NCBI RefSeq assembly: GCF_001761385.1
Contig: NZ_CP017476.1
Coordinates: 2,841,501 to 2,905,500, forward strand
Reading direction: 5' to 3'
Length of the DNA: 64,000 bases
DNA from: Hydrogenophaga crassostreae
GTDB taxonomy: Bacteria > Pseudomonadota > Gammaproteobacteria > Burkholderiales > Burkholderiaceae_C
The notes under the pieces are model-generated. The model saw only the letters and a program-made list of their open reading frames with translations. It did no database searches and was not told the DNA's origin. A program made the translations under genes and the position numbers. Position 1 is the first letter of the stretch, and every line of letters begins with the position of its first letter. Positions 53,845 to 63,023 of the stretch are shown in pieces.

Positions 53845-54447
53845 TCAGGTTGCCGATGCGCCCCCTTCAGGAGAGGCTTTTGGCGCCGACGAGGCCGCTG
53901 GTTTCTTGCGACCCGGCGCGATCATCATGATCATCTGGCGACCTTCCAATTTTGGAAACTGCTCCACGATGATCGAATCGGCCAACTCATCGCGAATGCG
54001 GTTGAGCAAAGCCAAGCCCAGTTCCTGGTGCGTGATCTCACGACCGCGGAACCGCAGCGTGATCTTGCACTTGTCGCCGTCATCAAGAAAGCGCCGGATG
54101 TTGCGCATCTTGATGTTGTAGTCACCGTCGTCGGTGCCCGGGCGGAACTTGACTTCCTTGATTTCAATAACCGTTTGCTTGGCCTTGGCTTCCGCCGCCT
54201 TCTTCTGCTCCTGGTACTTGAACTTACCGTAGTCCATCAGACGACACACGGGAGGCACGGCAGTGGCGGCGATTTCCACCAGATCCACATCCGCCTCACC
54301 CGCCATGCGCAGCGCATCCTGCAAACTGACGATGCCAAGTGGCTCGTTTTCCGGGCCATTGAGGCGAACCTCCGGGGCCATGATTTCACGGTTCAGTCGG
54401 TGTGCGCGTTCCTCGCGGTGGCGGCGGTCGCGAAAGTTGGTAGCTAT
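53845..54447 (-). CDS. infC: translation initiation factor IF-3, non-AUG start (ATA)
   Basis: 200 residues when started at the ATA at 54447. Upstream of the first ATG (54381) the same frame encodes ATNFRDRRHREERAHRLNREI, the conserved IF-3 N-terminus, with AAGGA 7 bases before ATA. No ATG, GTG or TTG is available in that stretch. IF-3 rejects non-canonical start codons, so a rare start makes the gene self-limiting, as with AUU in E. coli. The C-terminal domain (NIKMRNIRRFLDDGDKCKITLRFRG) ends in a Pro/Ala/Ser tail. Located between thrS and rpmI. Confidence 0.93.
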   Translation of the reverse strand: MATNFRDRRHREERAHRLNREIMAPEVRLNGPENEPLGIVSLQDALRMAGEADVDLVEIAATAVPPVCRLMDYGKFKYQEQKKAAEAKAKQTVIEIKEVKFRPGTDDGDYNIKMRNIRRFLDDGDKCKITLRFRGREITHQELGLALLNRIRDELADSIIVEQFPKLEGRQMIMMIAPGRKKPAASSAPKASPEGGASAT

Positions 54448-54565
54448 GGTGATTTCCTTAATGTGGGCCTGTTAAACAAAAAGGCCCTGAGCGAATCGCA
54501 CAAAGCCGGGCGCAACAACGCCATGCGCCACAGCCGTGGGGGCATCAACCGAACCGTTTGGAGAA

Positions 54566-56473
54566 TCAAACTTTGGATGAAACGTCTGCCGCAATCAATT
54601 TGGAAAAGTCTTCCAGCGACATGACACCGAGGTCTTTATTGCCTCGAGCCCGCACCGCCACAGCACCAGCCGCCTTTTCTTTGTCGCCCACGACAAGGAT
54701 GTAAGGGGGCTTTTGCAACGCGTGCTCTCTTATTTTATACGTAATTTTTTCGTTGCGCAGATCGGTCTCTACCCTAAGCCCTTGATTTTGCAGCGTTTTG
54801 GCAATTTCGCGACAGTAATCGGACTGCGCATCGGTGATATTGAGGACCGAAACCTGCACAGGGGCCAGCCAAACAGGCAGTGCACCCGCATGTTGCTCGA
54901 TCAAAATACCGATGAAACGCTCCAGGCTGCCCACGATGGCCCGGTGCAGCATCACAGGTCGGTGACGCGCTCCATCTTCGCCCACGTATTCGGCATCCAG
55001 ACGCTCGGTCATGAAAAAATCGACCTGCATGGTGCCGCACTGCCATTGGCGACCAATGGCATCTTTCAACGTGTATTCGATCTTGGGACCGTAGAAGGCG
55101 CCCTCGCCCGGCGAAATTTCAAACTCGCAACCCGAGCGACGCAGGCTTTCGATCAGCGCGTGCTCGGCCTTGTCCCAACTCTCATCGGTGCCAATGCGCG
55201 CGTCAGGGCGCGTGGCGACCTTGTAAATGATGCTCTCGAAACCAAAATCCTTGTAGACCTTTTGCAGCAACGCTGTATAGGCCACGCATTCGTCCAGAAT
55301 CATGTCCTCGGTGCAGAAGATGTGCCCATCGTCTTGCGTAAACGCGCGCACGCGCATGATGCCGTGCAAGCCTCCCGAAGGCTCATTGCGGTGGCACTGG
55401 CCAAATTCACCGTAGCGCAGTGGCAGGTCGCGGTAGCTTTTGATGCCCTGCTTGAAGATCTGGATGTGCCCGGGGCAATTCATCGGCTTCAAGGCGTATT
55501 CGCGCTTCTCCGACTCCGTGGTGAACATGTTGTCGCGGTACTTGTCCCAGTGGCCCGTTTTCTCCCACAAGCCTTTGTCCAGGATCTGTGGACCTTTAAC
55601 TTCTTGGTAGCCGTTGTCGCGATAGACGCGGCGCATGTACTGCTCCACCTCCTGCCAGACCGACCAGCCTTTGGGATGCCAAAAGACCGTGCCAGGTGAG
55701 TGTTCGTCGATGTGGAACAGGTCGAGTTCGCGCCCGAGTTTGCGATGGTCGCGCTTCTCCGCCTCTTCGATCATGGTCAGGTGCTGCTGCAAATCTTCTT
55801 TGCTCGCCCAGGCCGTGCCGTAAATGCGCTGCAGCATTTCGTTGCGGTGGTCACCGCGCCAATACGCACCCGCCACCTTCATCAACTTGAAGTGCTTGAG
55901 CTTGCCGGTACTGGGCACGTGAGGGCCGCGACACAGGTCTTCAAACGCACCTTCGCGATACAGACTCACATCTTCATTGCTCGGAATGCTGGCAATGATT
56001 TCGGCTTTGTAATGCTCACCCATGCCCTTGAAATACGCAACGGCTTCGTCGCGTGGCAACACGCGGCGCACCACAGGCTCGTCCTTGGCAGCCAGTTCGC
56101 TCATGCGCTTTTCGATTGCGAACAGGTCTTCTGGCGTGAAGGGTCGTGAATACGAAAAGTCGTAAAAGAAACCATGCTCGATCACAGGCCCAATGGTCAC
56201 CTGGGCATCAGGAAAGAGTGATTTAACCGCGTAAGCCAACAGATGTGCCGTGGAGTGGCGAATCACCTCCAGTCCCTCTGCGTCTTTGGCTGTGATGATG
56301 GACAACGGCGAATCGGCCGTGATCTGGTGACTGGTGTCGACGATCTGTTCCCCGATCTTTCCGGCAAGTGCTGCTTTCGCGAGACCAGAACCAATCGAGG
56401 CAGCGACTTCGGCCACGGTGACTGGACCGGCAAATTCACGTTGGGAGCCGTCGGGGAGTGTGATGTGCAACAT
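54566..56473 (-). CDS. thrS: threonyl-tRNA synthetase
   Basis: 635 residues. N1 TGS domain (LPDGSQREFAGPVTVAEVAASIG), editing domain with HSTAHLLAYAVKSLFPD, class II core with motif 2 (RYGEFGQCHRNEPSGGLHGIMRVRAFTQDDGHIFC, in two parts), Zn ligands MNCPGH.., and motif 3 HRAIVGSLERFIGIL, then the anticodon-binding domain. The ATG at 56473 has only a weak Shine-Dalgarno and lies 15 bases from the T run of a terminator hairpin, preceded by a Thr-rich leader frame. Confidence 0.97.
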   Translation of the reverse strand: MLHITLPDGSQREFAGPVTVAEVAASIGSGLAKAALAGKIGEQIVDTSHQITADSPLSIITAKDAEGLEVIRHSTAHLLAYAVKSLFPDAQVTIGPVIEHGFFYDFSYSRPFTPEDLFAIEKRMSELAAKDEPVVRRVLPRDEAVAYFKGMGEHYKAEIIASIPSNEDVSLYREGAFEDLCRGPHVPSTGKLKHFKLMKVAGAYWRGDHRNEMLQRIYGTAWASKEDLQQHLTMIEEAEKRDHRKLGRELDLFHIDEHSPGTVFWHPKGWSVWQEVEQYMRRVYRDNGYQEVKGPQILDKGLWEKTGHWDKYRDNMFTTESEKREYALKPMNCPGHIQIFKQGIKSYRDLPLRYGEFGQCHRNEPSGGLHGIMRVRAFTQDDGHIFCTEDMILDECVAYTALLQKVYKDFGFESIIYKVATRPDARIGTDESWDKAEHALIESLRRSGCEFEISPGEGAFYGPKIEYTLKDAIGRQWQCGTMQVDFFMTERLDAEYVGEDGARHRPVMLHRAIVGSLERFIGILIEQHAGALPVWLAPVQVSVLNITDAQSDYCREIAKTLQNQGLRVETDLRNEKITYKIREHALQKPPYILVVGDKEKAAGAVAVRARGNKDLGVMSLEDFSKLIAADVSSKV

Positions 56474-56487
56474 AAATGGGTTTCAGA

Positions 56488-56515
56488 AAACAAAAAGCGC
56501 GGCATGGGCCGCGCT
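56488..56515 (-). terminator. thrS leader terminator (candidate attenuator)
   Basis: Minus strand AGCGCGGC-CCAT-GCCGCGCT followed by TTTTTGTTTT, ending 15 bases before the thrS ATG. The position leaves no room for a promoter between it and the gene, so thrS must be transcribed through it. Confidence 0.8.
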
Positions 56516-56557
56516 ATCAAAGGTGAAAAAGGTTTGAGCAGGCGCGTACTGCAAGCC

Positions 56558-56608
56558 TCAGAAGGCTGGCGTAGTGAACGCCCGAGTTCGCGACTGTGTT
56601 TCTCTCAT
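56558..56608 (-). CDS. putative thrS leader peptide, Thr-rich
   Basis: A 16-codon frame, MRETQSRTRAFTTPAF, with GAGG five bases before its ATG. Four of 16 residues are Thr, including the adjacent pair ACT-ACG. The stop codon lies inside a small hairpin (AGCCT-TCTG-AGGCT, 56554-56567), and the thrS terminator follows about 45 bases later. This is the classic arrangement for ribosome-mediated attenuation: scarcity of charged tRNA-Thr would stall the ribosome at the Thr pair and alter folding. Leader control of thrS by a Thr peptide is not something I know to be described in this group. Expression is unproven. Confidence 0.5.
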   Translation of the reverse strand: MRETQSRTRAFTTPAF

Positions 56609-56724
56609 ACGTGCCTCATCAGGAGAATGACTGACCCGTCATTTTCCCATATTTTGGGAATTGCTGACACACTGCACCCAGACCCTGGCCAATTGCACAG
56701 CCTTACAGGTACGCGCACAGCCCG

Positions 56725-57111
56725 TCAGTTACATTGATCGCGCAACCAACTGGCGACGAAGCATGCGCTGCCGCCATTTGCGACGCATTGGGCCACGGCA
56801 ATTTTGTCCGCCTGTTCTTTGGAACCAGCACTGCCTACGCCCCATATGGAGTCACGACTCCAGGCAATTGAACCGCATTCGCCAGCACCGGTGAACTCAA
56901 GCGCCACCACACAGTTGACAGAACCGCAGGCGGCAACCGCATCGCTGTTGGCTTCTGGCTGCGAGGTATAAAAAGTCGATATTGCACCAAAACCGCTCGA
57001 CGGATTCACAGCAATCGCACCACGGGGTGTAGAGCTTGCACCGCCACCACCACAAGCCACCAAAGTTGATGTGATCGCGATCGCAATCGCCAGTTTCCAA
57101 GTAGCCAGCAT
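56725..57111 (-). CDS. DUF4189-type small lipoprotein
   Basis: 128 residues. The lipoprotein signal peptide LATWKLAIAIAITSTLVAC has its lipobox Cys followed by a Gly run. The mature part has GAIAVNPSSGFGAISTFYTSQ, AVAACGSVNCVVALEFTG, then ADKIAVAQCVANGGSACFV, i.e. paired Cys and the DUF4189 pattern. Probably an envelope protein of unknown role. The ATG at 57111 follows GGAGGATTTCCC. Monocistronic, with thrS beyond it. Confidence 0.75.
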   Translation of the reverse strand: MLATWKLAIAIAITSTLVACGGGGASSTPRGAIAVNPSSGFGAISTFYTSQPEANSDAVAACGSVNCVVALEFTGAGECGSIAWSRDSIWGVGSAGSKEQADKIAVAQCVANGGSACFVASWLRDQCN

Positions 57112-57240
57112 GGGAAATCCTCCAAATGTCAAAACGATGGAACCAAAAGGTAATCGCCAAATTGTCACACATCAATGCGCTGCCCCGCCCCTTGCGGACG
57201 CTGCCTGTATGTAATTGACGACAAGGCGCGAAGCAAAAGG

Positions 57241-57311
57241 CAGAAGACCCGACCGCTTGCAGGAGCTGGCCGGGTCTTTGCAACAGCAGCAAGCGGGCCT
57301 CCGGGCCCGCC
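57241..57311 (-). terminator. hairpins downstream of aceA
   Basis: Two GC-rich stems follow the aceA stop: GCGGGCC/GGCCCGC and AAGACCCG/CGGGTCTT. Neither carries a long T run, so the terminator call is tentative. Confidence 0.45.
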
Positions 57312-57317
57312 GCTCAA

Positions 57318-58649
<1,332 letters not shown>

Positions 58650-58725
58650 TTTTGAACTCTCCATGAAGTTGAAGGAAACGGGGCGGCTGCGGCTTGAAAC
58701 ATGCAAGCGTTGTGCCGATGACCCC

Positions 58726-58731
58726 ATTGTA
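58726..58731 (-). promoter_or_regulatory. -10 element of the aceA promoter
   Basis: TACAAT on the minus strand directly abuts the palindrome at 58732-58745, which would then occupy the -10/-35 spacer. The -35 element (ATGTTC, 16 bp spacer) is weak. Confidence 0.45.
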
Positions 58732-58745
58732 GTCTTATATAAGAC
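58732..58745. promoter_or_regulatory. aceA operator copy 1, GTCTTATATAAGAC
   Basis: Perfect 14-bp palindrome located between the likely -10 and -35 of aceA; an identical copy lies 30 bp away. The form suggests a dimeric repressor. The cognate regulator is not identified in this window. Confidence 0.65.
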
Positions 58746-58761
58746 TTGAACATTCTCTTAT

Positions 58762-58775
58762 GTCTTATATAAGAC
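58762..58775. promoter_or_regulatory. aceA operator copy 2, GTCTTATATAAGAC
   Basis: Second identical 14-bp palindrome, centre-to-centre distance exactly 30 bp (about three helical turns) from copy 1, so two dimers would sit on the same face. Confidence 0.65.
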
Positions 58776-58815
58776 AAGTTTTTTTCTTGTTTGTTATCAA
58801 CACTCTGACGACGAA

Positions 58816-58895
58816 TTTCCGCAATATGAAAGTAGGTTTCTCGCATTGAGAAAATTTCTTGCAGCGCAGCAAATCATGATTTCATATAGCGAAAT
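58816..58895. repeat. three TTTC...GAAA dyads in the aceA-DMT intergenic region
   Basis: TTTCCGCAATATGAAA (58816-58831), TTTCTCGCATTGAGAAA (58837-58853) and, inverted, TTTCGCTATATGAAA (58880-58894). Centres are about 21 and 42 bp apart, near whole helical turns. The 323-base gap 58650-58972 is AT-rich and otherwise holds no gene. Likely binding sites for a second regulator, in form unlike the GTCTTATATAAGAC pair. Confidence 0.5.
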
Positions 58896-58972
58896 TGTGA
58901 AGTCTATTGTGAAATAGAGCTCATTTGCCCTGGAGAAAAGGGGGCGCACCGGATCAGGCATGATCCGCACCC

Positions 58973-59926
58973 ATGCCTCAAACCGCTTTCTCTGCCAAAC
59001 CCTGGCAAGCCTATGCCTGTCTCGCCCTCAGCATGTCTCTGGTCGGGAGTTATGTGGCGCTGTCCAAGCCGCTGGTCTTGGTCTTTCCAGTGTTCCTGCT
59101 TGCCTGGCTGCGGTTTGGCATTGGCGGATTGGCGATGTGGCGCTGGCTGCGCAAGCCAGCCAATGAGCCCAGCATGAGCCCGCGCACCCGCGCCCTGCTC
59201 TTTCTCGAGTCTTTCCTCGGCAACTTTTTATTCTCCATTTGCATGCTGTTTGGCGTGAGCCTCACCACCGCCGTGGCCGCAGGCGTGGTGATGTCTGCTA
59301 TCCCGGCCGTGGTGGCCGTTCTCAGCCGGGTTTTTCTGAAAGAACAGATCGACGGACGCACCGCTGCTGCCATTGCCTGTGCCGCCATCGGTATTGGTTT
59401 GTTCTCGCTGCAAAAACCCGAGGGAGCCGGGCAAGCGAATGCCGAAGTTGCCTTTATGGGCGTTCCACTTTCCATTTGGGGAAATGTGCTCGTTTTCGCT
59501 GCAGTGGTGTGCGAGGCCTCCTATGTGGTGATAGGCAAGTTGCTCACCGTTGGGCTGGGCCCAAAGCGCATCTCAGCCATCATCAACCTTTGGGGTTTTG
59601 CGCTGGTCACCCCCATGGGCCTTTGGGCAGCGTGGCAGTTCGACTTTTCAACCGTACAACCCAGCATCTGGGTCTTGTTGGTGTTCTATGGCTTGGCGGC
59701 CAGCATGTGGACGGTCTGGCTGTGGATGACCGGCCTCAAAACGGTACCCGCGTCGCGTGCGGGTGTGTTCACGGTCATGCTGCCATTGAGCGCCGCAGCC
59801 ATTGGCGTGCTCTTTATGGGTGAACACCTCTCCCCCATGCAGTTGTTGGCATTTGGCATCGCGCTTTTTGGGCTCGTGTTGGCCACCCTGCCCGCACGCA
59901 AGAAGCAAGTGACTCGCTTGGAGTGA
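58973..59926 (+). CDS. EamA/DMT-family transporter
   Basis: 317 residues, ten predicted membrane helices in two EamA repeats (LALSMSLVGSYVALSKPLV; VLVFAAVVCEASYVVIGKLL). Ends with a short basic tail ARKKQVTRLE. Substrate unknown. Divergent from aceA, in the place where some Comamonadaceae carry an aceA regulator; convergent with the SafE-like gene (12 bp between stops). Confidence 0.85.
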   Translation: MPQTAFSAKPWQAYACLALSMSLVGSYVALSKPLVLVFPVFLLAWLRFGIGGLAMWRWLRKPANEPSMSPRTRALLFLESFLGNFLFSICMLFGVSLTTAVAAGVVMSAIPAVVAVLSRVFLKEQIDGRTAAAIACAAIGIGLFSLQKPEGAGQANAEVAFMGVPLSIWGNVLVFAAVVCEASYVVIGKLLTVGLGPKRISAIINLWGFALVTPMGLWAAWQFDFSTVQPSIWVLLVFYGLAASMWTVWLWMTGLKTVPASRAGVFTVMLPLSAAAIGVLFMGEHLSPMQLLAFGIALFGLVLATLPARKKQVTRLE

Positions 59927-59938
59927 AAAGAGTCAACG

Positions 59939-60610
59939 TCAGAGGCAGAACAAACCTGTTGGGTTCGTGACACCCATCCACAAGGCCCAACCTGAAGTGA
60001 CGGCCAACGCCAGGCCGGCCAGTCGAATGGCCCACGAGCCTGATTCCCCGCCTCGCAAGCGCAACAAAAGCCATGGCCCGGCCGTCAGCGAGACCGAGGT
60101 GCCAATGGAAAACAACGCCATGATGCCGGCGCCTTCCAGCGCATTGGCCGACAACGATGCCACCAACAAAGCCGAATACAACAGGCCACAGGGCATAAGC
60201 GCCCAAGCCACGCCCAAAATGAATGGCGCCTTGGCGCCCAGTTTGCTCAGAACCGGGCGCGCTTTTCGCCACACGCCTTGCCCCAGCGTTTCAATCCAGG
60301 CGGGTTGCCTTGCCTGCCATAGCAAGACCAGGCCCAAAACAAAGGCCGCCGCATGAAACATGCTCCAGAGCGGGCGAATGGCAATGGTATTGGTGCCCAA
60401 CAGCGCGAGGCCCTGCACCGACCCGGCCGCAAACGCGCCAAACAAGGCATACCCCACCATTCGGCTGAACTGAAATGACCACAGCGCCCGGGTACTGCGC
60501 TCGCCAGCGGCACGGCTGATACCGGCGCAAGCAGCACCACACATGGCCACGCAGTGTGGGCCACCCACCAAGCCCATAAACAAAGCCGTCACGGCCATCG
60601 AAGTTTGCAT
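59939..60610 (-). CDS. TauE/SafE-family membrane protein with HCxxMCG motif
   Basis: 223 residues, about six membrane helices. The first helix carries GGPHCVAMCGAACAG, the His-Cys-x2-Met-Cys-Gly motif of the SafE-like branch often encoded with cbb3-oxidase genes and thought to help copper supply, and MPCGLLYSALLVAS repeats a Cys-Gly turn. Annotated elsewhere as sulfite exporter, but the context (hemN, fnr, ccoG nearby) favours an oxidase-assembly role. Confidence 0.83.
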   Translation of the reverse strand: MQTSMAVTALFMGLVGGPHCVAMCGAACAGISRAAGERSTRALWSFQFSRMVGYALFGAFAAGSVQGLALLGTNTIAIRPLWSMFHAAAFVLGLVLLWQARQPAWIETLGQGVWRKARPVLSKLGAKAPFILGVAWALMPCGLLYSALLVASLSANALEGAGIMALFSIGTSVSLTAGPWLLLRLRGGESGSWAIRLAGLALAVTSGWALWMGVTNPTGLFCL

Positions 60611-60669
60611 GCGCGCACTCTACCAAGACAGCAACTGACTTGCCCCCATACCCCTACCCCGAGCTTTGC

Positions 60670-62049
60670 TCAAATAATTTTTGAGAATCGCGCGCGGTCG
60701 AGATCAACTTGCAGGTTTTTGTCAAACACCATGGCAATTGCCCGCACAAGATACCAACCAGTGGCCGTAACCCCAACGCTCTTGTCATGCAGTTTGACCA
60801 GTCCATGGGCCTGCATATCCTCAAGCACCTCGAGTTCGCGGGCAAAGTACTTCTTGAAATCGATCAGGTGCCCCAACTCGATGGACTCATAGTCCAGTGC
60901 GCCTTGACACATGATGGACATGATCACGGCCCGGCGAAGCAAGTCGTCTCGCGTCAACGCCATTCCGCGAACAATCGGCAGGCGCCCCTGGTTCAGCGCG
61001 TCGTAGTACTCGTCGAGCGTTTTGGCGTTTTGACTGTAGGTGGCGCCTATGCGGCCAATTGCCGAGACGCCCAGAGCAATCAAATCACAGTCAGGCTGCG
61101 TGCTGTAGCCCTGAAAGTTGCGATGCAGGCGACCCTGTCGTTTGGCTACGGCCAATGCATCGGTGGGCAGCGCAAAGTGATCCATGCCCACATACACATA
61201 CCCGGCATCCATCAAGGCATCAAGAGACGCCGACAACATCGACAGTTTGTCGCTCCCGCTTGGAAGTTCGGCCGAAACGATGCGGCGCTGGGGCTTGAAG
61301 CGGGTGGGCAGGTGCGCGTACGCGTACAGGGCAATGCGGTCGGGGCGCAGCTCATTAACCTGCTTCAGGGTGCGCGCAAATGATTCCGGGGTTTGCAGCG
61401 GCAATCCATAGATCAAATCGACGTTGACCGATTCAAATCCAATTTTCCGTGCTGCTTCAACCAACGAGAACACTTGCTCGGCCGGCTGCACACGGTGCAC
61501 CGCTTTTTGCACCGCTGGATCGAAATCCTGCACGCCAAAGCTCAAACGATTGAAGCCCATGCGAGCCAAGCTTTGCAGGCGCTGATCGGTCACAGTGCGC
61601 GGATCCACTTCTATCGAATACTCCCCCCCCGGTACCAAAGTGAAATTGCGCCTGATCATCGTCATCAGATCTTCCAGCTCCTCATCGGAGAGGAAAGTGG
61701 GGGTGCCACCGCCAAGGTGCAACTGGGATACGTTGTGGCCCTTGCCAAAGTGCTGAACCTGAAGCTCCACTTCGCGTCCGAGGTAGCGCAGATACTCGGC
61801 TGCACGATCATGGTGTTTGGTAATGACCTTATTGCAGGCGCAGTAGTAACACACCGACTCGCAAAACGGTATGTGCACATACAAGCTGAGCGGTAGTGCC
61901 ATCGAACCGGCACGGCGTTGCTCCAGGGCCTGAATGTAATCAGACTCACCAAAGGCCTCCACAAAGCGATCGGCCGTGGGGTAAGAGGTATATCGGGGAC
62001 CGGGAATATCGAACCGCTTAAGCAGTTCATCGGGAATGGCATGACTCAC
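60670..62049 (-). CDS. hemN: oxygen-independent coproporphyrinogen III dehydrogenase
   Basis: 459 residues from a GTG start at 62049. The upstream GAGGAGAA at the right distance and the family length (about 457) support GTG over an ATG 17 codons earlier. Radical-SAM Cys in FCESVCYYCACNK (Cys-x3-Cys-x2-Cys), HLGGGTPTFLSDEE and the HemN substrate region GPRYTSYPTADRF. Makes protoporphyrinogen precursors without oxygen. A perfect FNR box lies 55 bp upstream. Confidence 0.95.
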   Translation of the reverse strand: MSHAIPDELLKRFDIPGPRYTSYPTADRFVEAFGESDYIQALEQRRAGSMALPLSLYVHIPFCESVCYYCACNKVITKHHDRAAEYLRYLGREVELQVQHFGKGHNVSQLHLGGGTPTFLSDEELEDLMTMIRRNFTLVPGGEYSIEVDPRTVTDQRLQSLARMGFNRLSFGVQDFDPAVQKAVHRVQPAEQVFSLVEAARKIGFESVNVDLIYGLPLQTPESFARTLKQVNELRPDRIALYAYAHLPTRFKPQRRIVSAELPSGSDKLSMLSASLDALMDAGYVYVGMDHFALPTDALAVAKRQGRLHRNFQGYSTQPDCDLIALGVSAIGRIGATYSQNAKTLDEYYDALNQGRLPIVRGMALTRDDLLRRAVIMSIMCQGALDYESIELGHLIDFKKYFARELEVLEDMQAHGLVKLHDKSVGVTATGWYLVRAIAMVFDKNLQVDLDRARFSKII

Positions 62050-62103
62050 AGACTGTTCTCCTCTACTGAGAGCCGAATGTGCACCAGCCATGTGCTTCAC
62101 CCA

Positions 62104-62117
62104 TTGATCTTCATCAA
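62104..62117. promoter_or_regulatory. FNR/ANR box between hemN and fnr
   Basis: TTGATCTTCATCAA fits TTGAT-N4-ATCAA perfectly. Centred 61 bp before the hemN GTG and 117 bp before the fnr ATG; the former suits class II activation of hemN. Confidence 0.85.
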
Positions 62118-62202
62118 GCTTCGATCTGGCTTACAAGCACATTGCCAAATAGTCCGCTGTTTATGGGCATTTCACGACGCTGCCCTGGTCCATGCGTTAA
62201 GC

Positions 62203-62216
62203 TTGACAAGGATAAA
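62203..62216 (+). promoter_or_regulatory. possible second, imperfect FNR site before fnr
   Basis: TTGACAAGGATAAA matches 8 of the 10 defined FNR positions and sits 12 bp before the fnr start codon, where binding would repress. Weak. Confidence 0.3.
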
Positions 62217-62227
62217 TCGAGGTAAAT

Positions 62228-62947
62228 ATGGACGCTCAAAGCATCAAAGTCGCCTGTTCAAGCTGCAACCTTAGGGAGTTGTGCCTGCCCATGGGTCTCA
62301 ATGTTGAGGAAATGGACAAGATGGACAACGTCATCTCTTCGCGCCGCCGCATCAAACGCGGCACGGCTTTGTTCAGCACAGGGGAGAAGTTCACCTCGTT
62401 GTATGCCGTGCGATCCGGCTTCTTCAAAACCTGCGTGACCACGGCCGATGGCCGTGATCAAGTAACGGGCTTTCAGATGACGGGAGAAATTCTTGGGATG
62501 GACGGCATCGTGAACGACCTCCACTCCTGCGATGCGGTAGCCCTAGAAGATGCGGAGGTTTGCGTGATGCCTTTTGATCAGATCGAAGAGCTGTCGCGCG
62601 AATTCACCACCTTGCAGCACCACGTGCACAAAATCATGAGCCGCGAAATTGTGCGAGACCACAGCGTCATGCTTCTGCTGGGCAGCATGCGAGCCGAAGA
62701 GCGCCTCGCAGCTTTCTTGCTGAATCTCGTGCAACGCTTGCATGCGCGCGGCTTCTCGCAATCCGAACTCATTCTGCGCATGACCCGCGAAGAAATTGGC
62801 AGCTATCTGGGCATGAAGCTTGAGACGGTGAGCCGTACTTTCTCCAAGTTCGTCGAAGATGGCATCATTGATGTCAAACAGCGCTATGTGCACATCAAGG
62901 ACACCGACGGCCTGCGCCGCATTGTGAACCCGCAGACCTGCGGGTGA
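62228..62947 (+). CDS. fnr: oxygen-sensing regulator FNR/ANR
   Basis: 239 residues. The [4Fe-4S] ligands are visible: Cys10, Cys13 and Cys19 (ACSSCNLRELC) plus Cys101 (HSCDA). The recognition helix TREEIGSYLGMKLETVSRTFS carries the E-x2-SR that reads TTGAT half-sites. GAGGTAAAT precedes the ATG. Activates anaerobic/microaerobic genes, here plausibly hemN and the cco cluster. Followed by a strong terminator. Confidence 0.96.
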   Translation: MDAQSIKVACSSCNLRELCLPMGLNVEEMDKMDNVISSRRRIKRGTALFSTGEKFTSLYAVRSGFFKTCVTTADGRDQVTGFQMTGEILGMDGIVNDLHSCDAVALEDAEVCVMPFDQIEELSREFTTLQHHVHKIMSREIVRDHSVMLLLGSMRAEERLAAFLLNLVQRLHARGFSQSELILRMTREEIGSYLGMKLETVSRTFSKFVEDGIIDVKQRYVHIKDTDGLRRIVNPQTCG

Positions 62948-62970
62948 GCGACCTCAAGCGACATAAAAAG

Positions 62971-63007
62971 AGGGCCCTGGGGGTTTTCCCCTGGGGCCCT
63001 TTTTTTG
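62971..63007 (+). terminator. intrinsic terminator after fnr
   Basis: AGGGCCC...GGGCCCT stem with an inner GGGG/CCCC pair, then seven or more T. Confidence 0.88.
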
Positions 63008-63023
63008 ATTCGCGATGCGACGT

